From the NCBI GenBank assembly GCA_008933995.1, contig WARS01000033.1, positions 250,501 through 314,500 on the forward strand: DNA of 64,000 nucleotides, given 5' to 3'. Below the pieces are notes generated by a model. That model searched no databases. It was not told the DNA's origin and saw only the letters and a list, made by a program, of their open reading frames with translations. The position numbers and the translations under genes are program-made. Below, piece by piece: positions 61,665 through 64,000 of this stretch (position 1 is its first letter; each line of letters starts with the position of its first letter). The DNA is from Datnioides undecimradiatus. Lineage: Eukaryota; Chordata; Actinopteri; Lobotiformes; Datnioididae.

Positions 61665-62990
61665 CATCGTCTGCCGCCTAACTTTCATAGCACTGCCAGA
61701 ACTGTCTAAAGCGAGACATTAAAAAACATTGAATACTTTTTTAAAATTTACCACTAAATATTTGAGCAACGACAGTGCATTAAAAGACAGTTATTGTATC
61801 AATATCTCAATGAGAAATTCTTAAAATGTTTTTTATGTACAGCATTTCAAAGCATACTTATAACTGCGCTTCAGTAATGTGTGAGGACAATATCTATTAG
61901 AGGGGAAAACAAAGAGCCGAGCCTCCGTCGGGATGGTTTGCAGTCTTTAGAGGAGACACACAAGTGAAATCAAATATCAAATAACAGATATATTTAGCTG
62001 CTAGCTTCCACATTGTGTAAATAACAATATGCTACATAGTAATGAGTAAAACAAAGAGGGGGCACAGGCCCCGAGAGCGAACTGAGGAGGCGAGGAAATA
62101 CAAGAAGACAGAATAAACGAGATATGTGTGTAAAAATAAAGTTCTGGACAGACAGATTACAAAAGGCACCGTCCACACAAATAAAAACGTGGATTATCAT
62201 CATTCCAGTAAAAACAGTGACACCGTGGAATATCTGCGTGATGGGGCCGGTGGTGGGTGGGGCCGACCAAGAGAGGGCCGACGAGTGATCCCGAACGACG
62301 GCGTCACCTTCATTCTACTGTACAGTGAGGTGGCGTTGACACATTCAGTAACTAGACGCGGTTTCATGTGAGCGTATAAAGAGGAAAGAACTGGAGAACA
62401 ACGAGAAATGCGGTCTAGTGACGCCTGCTTCGCCCGACAGAGGTCCCTTTCTATAGCTACTGTAGTTAAGGCAGAGGAAAGTTCAAAAGATGGGTGTTAA
62501 TCATAGATGTATGGAAATAATAAATATGATTGTATACTATCCATATATATGCATTTCTTTACAATATGTTCATTTAGAGTACATTTCAAAATGCTGTGGA
62601 AAAGAGGGACGCTGTCTTGGACTACTGGACTCAATATCACACCAGGAATGAACACACGTCACCCATCGAAGTAGAATAAAAGCTGTCAACTGCAAAACCG
62701 AAGCGGGCTGAGTGAAAGCTTTAGTCTGGGAGGCGCTTTTCTTGTTTTTTGTGTTTTTTGTTTTTGCATAGGAGTTGTCTGACAGGAATTTCTCTCCCAC
62801 CGGAGCCTCGCGCTCGATAATACTTGGGACACCTCGCTTGTGTGGAGAGAGAAGCTGTTCAGTCGGACCTCGGGCGTGCACACCGTGGGAGGAGGAGAAA
62901 ACCTTTGAATAGCTGCTGGTTTTGATCCCCGTCACGCGTCACCGCCTCTCCCGACCTGCCTGCCGCACTGACACAACACGCCGAGTGGAC
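60850..62990 (-). other. Candidate 3' UTR of a minus-strand gene beyond the window
   Basis: The region is AT-rich and non-coding. On the minus strand it ends with an AATAAA-type signal ('tttatt' on + near 60869). Human gene order places UST next to TAB2 with its 3' end facing it, so this could be the ust 3' UTR. I looked for the UST C-terminus (WLEDIYKR-like) and did not find it, so any coding exon must lie to the right. Speculative. Confidence 0.25.
61632..61662. repeat. (CA)n microsatellite
   Basis: About 15 CA units. Confidence 0.95.
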
Positions 62991-64000
62991 ACCATGAACC
63001 CGCCCACTCAAGCCCACGCACCTGCTCACTTCCAAAACACTTCACGAGAACATTTTGGCTGGATATTCAGCACCTGAAGTCTTTAGCTGCACTAGTCAAT
63101 ATCCATTGTGTTTAACAATTAATCAAATGTGCAATGTGACACGGAGTTGCCTTCAGTGACAGCGAATTCCCCGGACTCTGCAGTTTCCCCTCAGATCTGC
63201 TGAGCGTTTTAGCCTCTTTTAGCTCAGTGTTTTGGTTTCCCTCTAATCGACCTCATTTACATCCGTAGGCAGATGTTTTCATCAGAAATGAAATAGCTAC
63301 CAAAGTTAGCATCCAGCTAGTGTTTATTATGGAATATCTGTCAGCTGAAGACTGAGATGCATTCAGGAGGAAACCAAAACAGAGCTAATAACTAACACTC
63401 AGGTTCAGAAACATGACTCCAGCTGAGCTGTCCCTGTCTACGAGCTGTAAAAACAAGTAAATGTTTGCTAAGACATGAGCAACATTAGCTTATAGAGAGC
63501 TGAAGTGAAACCAGCCATATGCTCCTTTAAAGTAAGACATGTTGCTGTAATAATGTAAAGAGTAAAAATCCAGTCTGACAACATCGTCTGACATACTAAG
63601 ACACATGTGGTTCACTGTGTCTTTAATGAGTGTTTGCATGTAACAGCTTGCTGTATATTCTTCTATATATAATATTTCTATTACCAGTTTCTGGTAAACA
63701 TAATTCCGCTTGTTTACATACAGTTAAGATTAAAATTAGGAAATATGACTTTAGAATAGGGCGTAGGTGGATACGCTGGATGAGTGAAACGAATAGCAGA
63801 AGAACTCTCACTGGTACACTTTCATGTGAGTTATGTTCACAAAGGTTGACGTTGAGCTCAATGCTGCTGTAGGAGTCAACTCATCTGACCATATGAACAG
63901 GAAAGCCCAGATACACACGTCATGTTTCCACAGAGCCTGATGACAGGACCGGGGATAATTAGGACATGAGGTCATGACCTCAGCTCTCTATAAGGTCATC
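62991..64000. other. Right-edge sequence without recognisable feature
   Basis: No open frame with homology, repeat or RNA gene that I can support. Confidence 0.5.

Noticed and set aside
1-64000. A novel defence, toxin or mobile system
   Set aside because: Both strands were read for multi-gene cassettes, but outside two known genes and decayed repeats there is no supported coding sequence.

Overview
This is a nuclear genomic segment from a vertebrate, almost certainly a teleost fish. The reasons are: two intron-containing vertebrate immune genes with GT-AG introns; many CA/GT microsatellites; fragments of fish-type non-LTR retrotransposons; and dispersed repeats I recognise from teleost genomes (for example at 27.6 kb and 52.8 kb). 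The exact species cannot be read from the sequence. There are no operons, CRISPR arrays or phage genes.

Layout, left to right. (1) 1-4.5 kb is repeat-rich and gene-poor: a GT microsatellite, a + strand LINE 3' tail, a decayed minus-strand LINE with a recognisable reverse transcriptase, and a + strand LINE ORF2 C-terminal remnant. (2) About 4.6-14.7 kb on the + strand holds a complete Regnase-family RNase gene in five coding exons, giving a 604-residue protein. I call it zc3h12d because of its neighbour tab2. (3) 14.7-15.65 kb is a short gap between two converging genes. (4) About 15.65-51.0 kb on the minus strand holds a complete tab2 gene: six coding exons, a 756-residue protein, a long 3' UTR, a 24.5 kb 5' intron and a non-coding first exon in a CpG island near 50.7-51.0 kb. 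(5) 51.0-60.8 kb is intergenic, with LINE remnants and a teleost dispersed repeat. (6) 60.85-63.0 kb may be the 3' UTR of a minus-strand gene whose coding part lies beyond the window. The human order UST-TAB2-ZC3H12D on 6q25.1 suggests ust, but no ust coding sequence was found.

How the genes relate. TAB2 is the K63-ubiquitin-binding adaptor that activates the kinase TAK1 downstream of IL-1/TLR/TNF receptors and so drives NF-kB and MAPK signalling. Regnase proteins (ZC3H12A-D) are endoribonucleases that degrade inflammatory mRNAs and so damp the same response. The window therefore places an activator and a likely brake of inflammation tail to tail about 1 kb apart, an arrangement also present in human. 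I reconstructed every coding splice junction by hand; reading phase is kept across all of them. I found no convincing previously undescribed system. The items most worth a second look are two overlapping upstream ORFs just 5' of the tab2 start, a second in-frame start in zc3h12d with a better Kozak context, a splice site that splits the Regnase zinc finger, and the possible 3' UTR at the right edge.
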